DNA of 10,703 bases from Alphaproteobacteria bacterium (GTDB taxonomy: Bacteria; Pseudomonadota; Alphaproteobacteria; UBA828). The stretch lies in NCBI GenBank assembly GCA_029937205.1, contig JAPYQV010000053.1:1-10703 (forward strand). The letters run 5' to 3'. This document shows, in pieces, positions 1 to 8,034 of this stretch. The notes below the pieces were generated by a model. That model searched no databases, had not been told where the DNA came from, and worked only from the letters and a program-made list of their open reading frames with translations. The first letter of the stretch is position 1. Each line of letters begins with the position of its first letter. Position numbers and translations under genes: made by a program.

Positions 1-1
1 G

Positions 2-1129
2 AAGATCGATAAATATACCGTCGAGATTACCTCTTCGGCGGGCATGCCGCTGGCCTGCAAGGCGCTCACCAATTTCTACAATCCGTGGCTTGATTCGACC
101 GAGATCATGAGTCACGCCACGGATGAGGATCCGTGGGCCAATAAGTGGGTCTCGACCAATGGCGGCGGATTCGGCGCTTACCGCGTGACCGAATGGTCAC
201 CGGGCAAGCGCGTGGTCATGGTCGCCAACGAGGACTATTGGCGCGGCGCTCCCGAAATCAAGAAAATCATCTATCTCGTAGTGCCCGAATCGGCCAACCG
301 GGTGGCACTCCTGCAAGAGGGCAAGGTTCACTTGGCCGAAGGCCTGACGCCAGACGAAATTGTGGCGCTGGGCGACTCCGAAAAAGCGCGTGGCTTGGCC
401 GTGCGCGGCAATCAGTCCATGTGGGTCATGATTAATAACGAGTTGCCGCCTTACGACAATGTGAAGGTGCGCCGCGCGATCAACCATCTCATCGACCGCG
501 AGGCGATCGTCAACAACATCTATCACGGCATGATGAACCTCTGGCAAGGCGTCATGCCGAGCACCTATCCGGGCTACGAAGATTGGCTTAAATATGACTA
601 CAACCCGGCCAAGGCGAAAGCGCTTCTCGCCGAAGCGGGTTTCCCCAATGGTTTTGATGCCGAGATCGCCTTTAATGCCGGCGATGCGACGCAGGAATCC
701 ATTTCAATTCTGCTGCAAAGCTCCTTCAAGGAGGCCGGTATCAATCTCAGCTTGAAGAAACTGCCGGTTGCCGCCCATTCCGATAATGTGATGGGCAAGA
801 AGGGCTCGTTGGCGATCTGGACGGATATGCCTATCCAGCCGGACATCAACTATGCCTTGAAGCTGGTCTGGCCGACCGGCGCGCTGGTCAATTATCACAA
901 TTTTTCCGATGCCAAAGTTGACCAGACATTGGCGGACGGCGAAGGCGTGGTGGATCAAAAAGCGCGCATCGCGGCGCATGCCGGTATCCAGGAATATATC
1001 CACGACCTGGCGCCGCTGGGCTGGATCGGCGAGCATTATTTTGCCGCCGGAATTTCACGTAAAGTCAGCGGCTTCCACTGGTATACGACGCAATATTATC
1101 ACGTCTATGAGATGTCGATTGCCGATTGA
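2..1129 (+). CDS. ABC transporter solute-binding protein, family 5 (peptide type), 5'-truncated
   Basis: Extracytoplasmic substrate-binding protein of a peptide/nickel-type ABC importer; it captures the solute and delivers it to the permeases encoded next. The frame is open from base 2, so the ATG at 44 is internal and the true start, signal peptide and first lobe lie outside the window. About 375 residues are present against a usual 500-540. Family-5 landmarks are clear: GFGAYRVTEWSPGK followed by NEDYWRGAPEIKKI (a core SBP_bac_5 block), the NRVALLQEGKVHLAEGLTPDEI segment, a VRRAINHLIDREAIV helix, YDYNPAKAKALLAEAGFPNGF, and a C-terminal GFHWY-type end. The substrate cannot be read from the sequence; family members bind di- and oligopeptides, glutathione, nickel complexes, opines or sugars. 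It heads the visible part of an operon with two permease genes. The family call is firm; the ligand is unknown. Confidence 0.93.
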   Translation, partial: KIDKYTVEITSSAGMPLACKALTNFYNPWLDSTEIMSHATDEDPWANKWVSTNGGGFGAYRVTEWSPGKRVVMVANEDYWRGAPEIKKIIYLVVPESANRVALLQEGKVHLAEGLTPDEIVALGDSEKARGLAVRGNQSMWVMINNELPPYDNVKVRRAINHLIDREAIVNNIYHGMMNLWQGVMPSTYPGYEDWLKYDYNPAKAKALLAEAGFPNGFDAEIAFNAGDATQESISILLQSSFKEAGINLSLKKLPVAAHSDNVMGKKGSLAIWTDMPIQPDINYALKLVWPTGALVNYHNFSDAKVDQTLADGEGVVDQKARIAAHAGIQEYIHDLAPLGWIGEHYFAAGISRKVSGFHWYTTQYYHVYEMSIAD

Positions 1130-1136
1130 GTAACAC

Positions 1137-1181
1137 CGCGCCGCTTGGAACAGGCGATGTTCCGGGCGGCGCGCTTCTTTC
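1137..1181 (+). terminator. Hairpin with T-rich tail between binding-protein and permease genes
   Basis: Eight bases after the binding-protein stop there is a long hairpin: CGCGCCGC (1137-1144) pairs with GCGGCGCG (1166-1173), GGAACA (1147-1152) pairs with TGTTCC (1158-1163), two T-G wobbles join the two stems, and the loop is GGCGA. The tail is CTTCTTTCT, pyrimidine-rich but not a pure T run. It fits a leaky intrinsic terminator or a 3'-stabilising stem-loop that keeps binding-protein mRNA more abundant than permease mRNA, as is common in ABC importer operons. The pairing is seen directly; the function is inferred. Confidence 0.65.
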
Positions 1182-1265
1182 TAACTCTACCCAAGAACGA
1201 CAGCATCTCGTGGTGAGGACGCCTGCTGGGCGCCCCTGACCAGCGCGGCGACAGGAGCGATCTGA

Positions 1266-2294
1266 ATGCGTTTTGCCGTCTATCTCGGCCGCAGATTTCT
1301 CTTTCTGATTCCGCAGATCGTCCTGATCTCGTTCATCACCTTCATCCTCGTGCGGATGTTGCCGGGCAATCCGGCGCGCATGTCGCTCGGGCCGCTGGCG
1401 CCCGAATCGGCGGTCGAGGCGCTACGCGCCAGATGGCTGCTCGACCGCCCGATATTCGAGCAATATGGCGCCTGGCTCGAAAATGCCTTCTCCGGCGATC
1501 TCGGCGAATCCTGGGTCAACAATACCGAAGTGATGGACGATCTCATTCAGCGCATTCCGGTCACCCTCGAAATCATCGTCCTGGCGCTGATTCTGGTATT
1601 TCTGGTGCTTGTGCCGCTCGCCATTATCACCGCCGCCCGGACCAAGAACCGCATCATCCGATTCTTTCAGAACATCACCTTCGGCTACGGCATGCTGGCC
1701 GGCGCATTGCCGGATTTTCTCCTCGGACTGGTGCTGATCTTCATCTTCTTCACTCACGCCGGAATCCTGCCCGGACCGGAAGGCCGCCTCGGGATTCTCG
1801 ATTTCGAATCGCCCTTCATCACCGGCTCTGTGCTCATAGATTCGCTGCTCGCCGGCGATTTCGATAATTTTTGGTCCGGCGCATGGCATTTGATCATGCC
1901 TGTCTTCACCCTCGCCTTCGTCTATGGCGCGCCGATCTTCAAGATGCTGCGCAGCCAAATGGAGGGCGCGCTACAGGCCGACTACACCACCTATGCCGAG
2001 GCCGTTGGCATCAAGCCACGCACCGTGTTTTTGCGCGCCGCGCGGGTGGCGTCCGGCCCAACCATCGTGATTACCGGCGTCGTGGTGATGTTCCTGTTGG
2101 GCGGCGCCGTGCTTGTCGAGACGGTCTTTAATCTCACCGGCCTCGGGCAATATGCGGTACAGGCAATCGTTACTGCGGATTACGCTCCGCTCCAGGGCTT
2201 TGTGTCGTTCGCCGCCATTTTCACCATGCTGGTTTATCTCGCCGTCGATCTAGTCCAGTTCGCCATGGACCCGCGCATCAAGGCGGGCGGCTAG
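1266..2294 (+). CDS. ABC transporter permease, DppB/OppB type
   Basis: Inner-membrane permease, one half of the translocation channel of the peptide-type importer; its partner is the permease-ATPase fusion encoded 32 bases downstream. At 342 residues it has the usual length. The family N-terminus is intact: a first membrane segment (about 9-31) followed by LVRMLPGNPA, then the GDLGES block (77-82) in the periplasmic loop. Further hydrophobic segments lie near 100-123, 144-164, 206-224, 265-286 and 310-333. The cytoplasmic EAA coupling loop, which docks on the ATPase, is seen at 245-263 (EAVGIKPRTVFLRAAR). The C-terminus ends in DPRIKAGG, as expected. The start is supported by AGGAG at 1253-1257, eight bases before the ATG. 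It is 136 bases after the binding-protein stop, with the hairpin in between, and lies on the same strand. Confidence 0.95.
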   Translation: MRFAVYLGRRFLFLIPQIVLISFITFILVRMLPGNPARMSLGPLAPESAVEALRARWLLDRPIFEQYGAWLENAFSGDLGESWVNNTEVMDDLIQRIPVTLEIIVLALILVFLVLVPLAIITAARTKNRIIRFFQNITFGYGMLAGALPDFLLGLVLIFIFFTHAGILPGPEGRLGILDFESPFITGSVLIDSLLAGDFDNFWSGAWHLIMPVFTLAFVYGAPIFKMLRSQMEGALQADYTTYAEAVGIKPRTVFLRAARVASGPTIVITGVVVMFLLGGAVLVETVFNLTGLGQYAVQAIVTADYAPLQGFVSFAAIFTMLVYLAVDLVQFAMDPRIKAGG

Positions 2295-2326
2295 CTATGC
2301 GCAATCGGCAAACGGGATAGCCGGCC

Positions 2327-4069
2327 ATGTGGCTGCGCATAAAACGCACGCTCAAGGGCCTGCCGAAATGGCAGCTCGGCATTCTGGGCCTATTCTCCGG
2401 CATTATCTTCCTGACCATATTCGGCCCCTATATCACCCCCTTCCCCATCGAGACGGCGGATCCGCTGTCCCGGCTGTTGCCGCCGAGCGGCAAACATTGG
2501 TTCGGCACCGATCAAAACGGCATGGACATCTTTTCCCGCGTGATCGCCTCGCCGCGCACCGATGTGGTCATCGGCGTGGTGGCGACCTTCATATCGGTGG
2601 TCCTCGGCGCGCCGCTGGGCGTCCTGGTGGCGCTTTATGAGTCCCGCGGCAAAACCGGCGCCACGGCCTTCGCCGATATCTTCATGCGCCTGCTTGAAGT
2701 CATGCAGTCCTTCCCGGTTTTCGTCTTCGCCATGGTTCTGGTGGCGGTGTTTGGCGGCAGCGTCACCAATATCATCATCGCTATCGCCTTCGTGAATACG
2801 CCGGTGTTTATCCGCCTGGTACGCTCCGAGGTGCTCAGCCTGGTGCAACGGCCCTTCTCGGAGGCGGCGCGCGCGGTGGGAAATACCGAGATGCGCCTCG
2901 GCTTCCGGCACATCTTCCCCAACGCCTTTCCGGTGGTGATGGTTCAGGTCTCGGTCACCGTCGGCTTCGCCATCCTGCTGACGGCGGGCCTGAGCTTTGT
3001 CGGCGCCGGCGTCCGGCCGCCGACCGCCGAACTCGGCGCGATGATCGCGTCCGGAGCGAAATATCTTATTATAGATCAATGGTGGCCGGCGCTGTTTCCC
3101 GGCGTGGCTCTTGGCCTCACGGTATTCTCCTTCGGCATTTTCGGCGAAATTTTGAATATGGCCATGGAGCCCCGTGCCATACGCAAGGATCTCGACCGCC
3201 GCCGCAGCACCGCCCTGGCCAGCGGCGGCGGTGATTCCGAAGGCGACGGCACGCCGGCGCCCGTTTCCGCGTTAAGCGCACAGTCCAGCGCAGCGCCGGT
3301 CCTCGCGGTCAGCAATTTAAGCGTCGCCGTCGGCGGCCCGGGCGGGCAGGAATTGATCAGCGAAGTATCCTTTTCCCTGGCCGCCGGTGAAAGCATGGCG
3401 ATCGTCGGTGAATCGGGCTCCGGCAAATCGGTCCTGGTCAGGAGCGTCCTGCAGCTTCTGCCATTTCCTCTCGAAGTGACCTCCGGTTCGGTACACTATG
3501 GCGAGATCGATCTGTCGGGCATGGAAAAGCGGGAGATGCGCAAACTGCGCTCGCGTGAAATCGCCGCCATCCTGCCCAATGCCAAATCGCAGCTCAATCC
3601 GCTCACCACGGTTGGCGCCATGTTGACTAGCGCCCTGCATGCGCACGAAAAAATCAGCAAGAAAGACGCCCTGGTGCGCGCCATCGAATTGCTGGAAATG
3701 GTCGGCATCACCGACCCCGAGCTACGCCTCGCCGCCTATCCGCATGAATTGAGCGGCGGCATGGCGCAGCGGGTCTGTCTGGCCCTGGCCCTGATGTACC
3801 GCCCGCGTCTGTTGATCGCCGACGAGCCCACCGCCGGGCTCGACGTCACCATCCAGCGTCAGGTATTGGACCTCACGCGCGATCTGGCGCGCCAATCCGG
3901 CACCGCGCAGCTCGTCATTACCGGAGATTTCGGCATCGCCGCGCATTATTGCGACCGGGTCGCGGTGATGCAGGCCGGGCGCATCGTCGAGGCCAACCGG
4001 ACGGCGGACCTGTTCGCCGCGCCGCGCCATCCCTACACCAAATATCTCCTATCCTGCGTTCAGGGCTAA
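2327..4069 (+). CDS. Fused ABC permease (DppC type) and ATPase (DppD type), atypical ATPase half
   Basis: A single 580-residue protein joining the second permease to one ATPase of the importer. Residues 1-280 are a DppC/OppC permease: membrane segment 17-37, the [15 protein letters not shown] block (60-74), further segments around 80-103, 122-160, 203-225 and 256-276, and an EAA loop at 179-200. Residues 281-325 form a low-complexity Ala/Ser/Gly/Pro linker. Residues 326-580 are an ABC ATPase: Walker A GESGSGKS (361-368), signature LSGGMAQ (475-481), Walker B LLIADE (495-500), D-loop GLD (504-506). Two normally conserved positions differ: the Q-loop reads [11 protein letters not shown] with Pro417 where Gln is expected, and the H-loop reads ITGDFG with Gly533 in place of His. 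The protein stops right after [13 protein letters not shown], lacking the C-terminal extension usual in OppD/DppD. A weak GGGATAG lies 7 bases before the ATG. Family assignment is firm; catalytic competence is uncertain. Confidence 0.93.
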   Translation: MWLRIKRTLKGLPKWQLGILGLFSGIIFLTIFGPYITPFPIETADPLSRLLPPSGKHWFGTDQNGMDIFSRVIASPRTDVVIGVVATFISVVLGAPLGVLVALYESRGKTGATAFADIFMRLLEVMQSFPVFVFAMVLVAVFGGSVTNIIIAIAFVNTPVFIRLVRSEVLSLVQRPFSEAARAVGNTEMRLGFRHIFPNAFPVVMVQVSVTVGFAILLTAGLSFVGAGVRPPTAELGAMIASGAKYLIIDQWWPALFPGVALGLTVFSFGIFGEILNMAMEPRAIRKDLDRRRSTALASGGGDSEGDGTPAPVSALSAQSSAAPVLAVSNLSVAVGGPGGQELISEVSFSLAAGESMAIVGESGSGKSVLVRSVLQLLPFPLEVTSGSVHYGEIDLSGMEKREMRKLRSREIAAILPNAKSQLNPLTTVGAMLTSALHAHEKISKKDALVRAIELLEMVGITDPELRLAAYPHELSGGMAQRVCLALALMYRPRLLIADEPTAGLDVTIQRQVLDLTRDLARQSGTAQLVITGDFGIAAHYCDRVAVMQAGRIVEANRTADLFAAPRHPYTKYLLSCVQG

Positions 4070-4077
4070 CGCCGCTC

Positions 4078-5898
4078 TCAGGCGCGCATTTCGGCGCGGA
4101 GCTTGTCGGTTGCCGGCACGTCCACCGTCAGGCTGTCATCGGCGACTGCGCCGGTGACCACCACGCCATACACATCGCGCGCGATTTCCCTCGAGACATA
4201 GCGCTCGGCGACATCGTTGAGCACGCGCGTAACTTCGCGGTCTAGCGGATTGCCGTAGCCGCCACCACCCTGATCGTCGGCGCGCAGCTTCTCGCCCGCT
4301 TCGATCTCACATACCATCACAGCCGGATATTTGGTCTCTGTGCCGTCCTTGGCGATCTTGACGTTGCCACCAAATTTCGAACCGCCGCCGCCACGAACGC
4401 CCTTCGGTGCGCTTTCCAGGCCATTACAAACATGGAGAATGCTCATCTTATCTTTGCGCGGCCCCATTACCACGCGCGTCGCCGGGCCGCCACGGCGCCT
4501 GCCATGACCCATCGAATCGGTGGTGATTTGCATCGAATCGACCTTGATCGGAAAGCGCTGTTCGTTGATCTCGATAGAGTCGCGATAAAGCAGGCCGGCA
4601 GCCACCGGCACGAACAGATAATGCATGCCGTCGCAATCTGCTGAGGCGCCACCGCCGCCGCCCATCATGAACATCTGATTGATATAGGGCTCGCCGTCGC
4701 GCCGCCAATCGGTGCCTGAGGCCACGCCGGCGGCGGCCGAGTTGCAATAATTGCCATGCGCGTAGCCGTGGCCGTCACCCAGTTCGGCGAACGCCGACTG
4801 GGTGACGTTGACGATTAAATCGGTGAGGTTGGTGGTCGCCACCGAGCAGCTATGCGGAAATTTAGGAATGCCGACCACGCAATTCTCGCGCAGCAGCACC
4901 TTGATGCGCCGCAAACTTCCTGAATTGGGCGGCAGATCCTCGCCGAGACAGGTCAGCACGCCCTGTGCCGCCGCCATGGTCGAGGTGCTCTCGGTCAAAT
5001 TGAGGCCGGCGGGGATGCAATCGATATTGTCACGCAGGTCGACAGTTACCATGCCAGCTTCGGGGTCGATATCGATGGTCAGACCGACTGGGATTCCCTC
5101 CGGCACCCAGGGCGCCATCGGATCGTGGGTTTGTTGACCCTGGAGCTGGCCCTTAGGCAGTTTGCGTATGGCGTCAATACAGCGGCGCTCGGAATAGTCG
5201 AGCCATTCACGGACGAAATCACGCACCGTCTGGGCGCCATATTTTTCGACAAATTTCTTCAGGCTGCGCTCGCCGATGCGGGCCGCGCCGACGGCAGCGA
5301 GATAATCGCCATACCATTGCTCCGGCACGCGAATGCGCCGCTTGCACATGCGAATGATATCGTCATTGTTACGATAATCTTCCTGCACCTGGACGCAGGG
5401 AAATATCAGCGCGCCCTCGTGATAGACATCGCTCGCCGGCGCCATATATGTGGTCGGCATGGAATTGCCGATATCCGCCTGATGCGCCTTGACGCCGACC
5501 GAGAAAAAATACTCGCCGTCGACAAACACCGGCACGATGATGGTGTGATCCGCCGCGTGCGTGTTGCCGAGATAGGGATCATTGTGCAGGAAGGCATCGC
5601 CTTCCTTGAAATCCGGATGCAGATCGGCCATGGATTTGGTTTGGATGTTCATGCCCCAGACATGGATCGGGAAGCCTTCCGCTACCGCCAGAATATCATT
5701 CTCGGAAGTGATCACCGCGCACGAGAAATCGCGCGCCATACCGATCACCGACGAGCGCGCCGCCAGCAGCATGGTGTTGGTCATCTCCCGACACACCGAT
5801 TCCATGCGGTTGGCCATGACCGCCAGCAGCACCGGGTCGAAGCGGTTGTCAGAGCCCGGTACGGGACCCGACCCGAGATTATTGTTCGCATCCGTCAT
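4078..5898 (-). CDS. hyuB: HyuB: hydantoinase B / oxoprolinase / acetone-carboxylase-type subunit
   Basis: Metal-binding partner of a HyuA-HyuB enzyme. The superfamily includes ATP-dependent hydantoinases, 5-oxoprolinase, caprolactamase, and acetone and acetophenone carboxylases; all use HyuA for ATP and HyuB for the second half-reaction. The 606-residue length is normal for the family. Family signatures in order: ARDFSCAVIT (55-64), GDAFLHNDPYLGNTHAADH (100-118), KAHQADIG (137-144), Gly-rich MMGGGGGASADCDG (411-424), a RGGGGSKFGG stretch (502-511), and the C-terminal GGGGYGNPLDRE box (544-555). His114, Asp117 and His139 have the spacing (3 and 22) that I recall for the Mn ligands of acetone carboxylase. 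The start is backed by GGGAG upstream of the ATG; it lies 11 bases after the hyuA stop, so the two are translationally close. The exact reaction cannot be told. It is the last gene of its operon and meets the transporter operon tail to tail. Confidence 0.94.
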   Translation of the reverse strand: MTDANNNLGSGPVPGSDNRFDPVLLAVMANRMESVCREMTNTMLLAARSSVIGMARDFSCAVITSENDILAVAEGFPIHVWGMNIQTKSMADLHPDFKEGDAFLHNDPYLGNTHAADHTIIVPVFVDGEYFFSVGVKAHQADIGNSMPTTYMAPASDVYHEGALIFPCVQVQEDYRNNDDIIRMCKRRIRVPEQWYGDYLAAVGAARIGERSLKKFVEKYGAQTVRDFVREWLDYSERRCIDAIRKLPKGQLQGQQTHDPMAPWVPEGIPVGLTIDIDPEAGMVTVDLRDNIDCIPAGLNLTESTSTMAAAQGVLTCLGEDLPPNSGSLRRIKVLLRENCVVGIPKFPHSCSVATTNLTDLIVNVTQSAFAELGDGHGYAHGNYCNSAAAGVASGTDWRRDGEPYINQMFMMGGGGGASADCDGMHYLFVPVAAGLLYRDSIEINEQRFPIKVDSMQITTDSMGHGRRRGGPATRVVMGPRKDKMSILHVCNGLESAPKGVRGGGGSKFGGNVKIAKDGTETKYPAVMVCEIEAGEKLRADDQGGGGYGNPLDREVTRVLNDVAERYVSREIARDVYGVVVTGAVADDSLTVDVPATDKLRAEMRA

Positions 5899-5909
5899 GC
5901 TTAGCTCCC

Positions 5910-8000
5910 TTACGCCCGGTTCTCGGGTTCCGATTCCAACAGATAATTGCGCAACTCCGTGACGCGCGCCGTGGCGCCCGGATAGACCACAATCGTGGTG
6001 GTCGGTTCCTCGATGATCGCCGGGCCTTCGATAAGCGCGCCCGGGCTAAGATCGGCGCCGACATAAACCGGCGCCTCCACGGCTTCGGTGCCGCCGAAAT
6101 AAGTTTCGGAAATGCGCTTGGCCCGCGGCGGCGATTCGGCGCTCGCCGCTTCCTTCGGTAAATTTGGCTTGTCGAGCGTCGCGGTCAGGCGGCCCTTCCA
6201 ATTGACGCATTCGATCGCGCCACCTTCTTCCTTGATGGCGTAGCGGCGGAAATGCACATCGTGGAAAGCCTGCACCAGGGTATCGACATCGGCGGCGTTT
6301 TCGATTTTATCCAGCGGCATGGCAAATTCCATTTCCCACGGTTGATTGATGTAGCGCGCCTCGACAAAAAATTCGCTGTCGAATTTTTCGATGCCGCGCC
6401 CGCGCAATTCGTCGCTGAAGGCCGCGATCTGGCTTTTGATACCCTCCAGGGCGGCGCCGACGCCGGCAAAATCGAAATTGCCCGAATGGGCGTATCGGCT
6501 GGCGCTGTATTCGGTAACAATATTGGAATATTGCCCGCCGCACGCGCTCAAGGCGCCGGCGGTACTCGGCACCAGCACCTTGGCGCAGCCCAGCGCCTTG
6601 GCGATGGGCAGAATATTGAGGCCGGCGGCGCCGCCGCCCGCCACCAGGATGCTCTCGGCCGGGTTGACGCCGTCCTGCACCGTAATTTCCTGGATCGCCT
6701 TGATCATCTGCTCGCCGGCGATGGTGATAATGGCGAAGGCCGCCTGTTCGACGCTCATATCGCTGGCTTCGGCAATCGCCGTAACGGCGTGGCGCGCCGC
6801 CGCCACATCGAGCGCCATGCGCCCGCCGAAAAAATAGTCCGGATCGATATAGCCGAGCACCACGGCGGCGTCGGTGACGGTTGCCTCGGAGCCGCCGGCG
6901 CCGTAGCAGGCCGGGCCCGGAACGGCGCCGGCGCTTTTTGGGCCGACCCGCAACAGACCGCCCGAATCGATCCAGGCGATGGAGCCGCCGCCGGCGCCAA
7001 CGCTCCTGACATCGACCGAAGAAAGGCCGAGATTGTGGCCGATCCATTCACCGAGCAGCCAGGTCTCGCGGGTGAATTTGATCTGTCCGGCGCGCACCAA
7101 ACTGACGTCGAACGTCGTGCCGCCGGTATCGACGATGATGACGTCATTGCCCTCGCCCTCGGCTTCGGCGTAGGCGATTCCCGCCAGGGGCGCCATCGCC
7201 GGCCCCGACTTCACCGTGTAGATCGGCTTCTCGACCACATCCTTCACATGCATGGCGCCGCCGGAACAGGCGCTCACCAGAATTTCGCCTTGATAATTGG
7301 CCGCCCGCAAATCGCGCTCAAACTCCGAAAGATGGCTCTGCATCAGCGGTTTGAGCGAGGCGTCGATGGCGGTTGAAGAGGTGCGCGGATATTCCCGGAT
7401 GATGGGATTGAGCTGATGCGACAGCGTGTAGGGAATGTCCGGCATGATCTCGGCGATCAATTCGCCGAGCCGCACTTCATGATCGGGATTGACGATCGAC
7501 CATAACAGGCTCACCGCCACGGCCTCGATATTCATGGGCCCCAAGCCCACGATGATGGCGCGCCCCGCCGCTTCGTCGAACGCCAAGTCGATCCCGCCTT
7601 CGGCGTTGATGCGTTCCGGAATTTCGAAGGTCAGGCGGCGCGGCACATAGGGCGGCGGAAATTCCATCGCCAAATTGAGCGGCTCGTGTTTACCGCCCTG
7701 GCGATAGGTCAGAGTATCGGGAAAGCCCTCGGTCACCAACAAGGCGGTCTTTGCGGTTTTATTCTCGACGATGGAATTGGTCGCCCGGGTGGTGCCATAT
7801 ATCAGCATATCGGAGCCGCTCAACAGGGTCTCAACCGGCACGCCGATATTGTCCGCTGCATTCGACAGGGCGCCGAAAAAGCCGTCATAGGTGCGCTCCG
7901 GCGTGGTCAACGCCTTGCCGATGGTCAGCCGGCCGTCGCCATCGGCGATGACGACATCGGTAAAGGTACCGCCGGTATCAACGGCGATGCGATAACTCAT
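5910..8000 (-). CDS. hyuA: HyuA: hydantoinase A / oxoprolinase / acetone-carboxylase-type ATP-binding subunit
   Basis: ATP-binding partner of HyuB, cytoplasmic, with an actin/acetate-kinase-like fold; it phosphorylates the substrate or intermediate in characterised relatives. The 696-residue length is normal. Landmarks: phosphate loop 1 DTGGTFTD (8-15), GTTRATNSIVENK (69-81), second phosphate loop DTGGTTFDVS (291-300), GAGGGSIAWID (335-345), SAGAVPGPACYGAGG (356-370) and TDAAVVLGYIDPDYFFGG (376-393). The later box that usually reads roughly FGGAGPLHA is AGGGAAGLNILPIA (454-467) here, and GLLxSD-like sequence is replaced by GGQYSNIVTEYSAS (488-501), so this is a divergent branch. A C-terminal beta-rich domain with IEGPAIIEEPTTT (657-669) is intact. 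The ATG is preceded by GGGAGAG. The oxidoreductase gene ends 34 bases upstream, and hyuB follows at 11 bases, indicating one transcript. Substrate unknown: hydantoin, lactam, oxoproline or ketone are all possible. Confidence 0.95.
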   Translation of the reverse strand: MSYRIAVDTGGTFTDVVIADGDGRLTIGKALTTPERTYDGFFGALSNAADNIGVPVETLLSGSDMLIYGTTRATNSIVENKTAKTALLVTEGFPDTLTYRQGGKHEPLNLAMEFPPPYVPRRLTFEIPERINAEGGIDLAFDEAAGRAIIVGLGPMNIEAVAVSLLWSIVNPDHEVRLGELIAEIMPDIPYTLSHQLNPIIREYPRTSSTAIDASLKPLMQSHLSEFERDLRAANYQGEILVSACSGGAMHVKDVVEKPIYTVKSGPAMAPLAGIAYAEAEGEGNDVIIVDTGGTTFDVSLVRAGQIKFTRETWLLGEWIGHNLGLSSVDVRSVGAGGGSIAWIDSGGLLRVGPKSAGAVPGPACYGAGGSEATVTDAAVVLGYIDPDYFFGGRMALDVAAARHAVTAIAEASDMSVEQAAFAIITIAGEQMIKAIQEITVQDGVNPAESILVAGGGAAGLNILPIAKALGCAKVLVPSTAGALSACGGQYSNIVTEYSASRYAHSGNFDFAGVGAALEGIKSQIAAFSDELRGRGIEKFDSEFFVEARYINQPWEMEFAMPLDKIENAADVDTLVQAFHDVHFRRYAIKEEGGAIECVNWKGRLTATLDKPNLPKEAASAESPPRAKRISETYFGGTEAVEAPVYVGADLSPGALIEGPAIIEEPTTTIVVYPGATARVTELRNYLLESEPENRA

Positions 8001-8034
8001 AGGTGCTCTCCCGAGATTTATTGCCGTGCCGCGT

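Noticed and set aside
2390..3079. 229-codon open frame on the - strand inside the permease-ATPase gene
   Set aside because: Rich in His, Arg, Asp and Glu as expected from the complement of membrane-protein codons; shadow of the real gene.
5125..5904. 259-codon open frame on the + strand
   Set aside because: Antisense shadow of hyuB with no recognisable motif and no ribosome site considered convincing.
6252..7376. 374-codon open frame on the + strand
   Set aside because: It lies wholly antisense to hyuA, whose motifs are unmistakable; the frame is open because of high G+C third positions, and its translation shows no family features.
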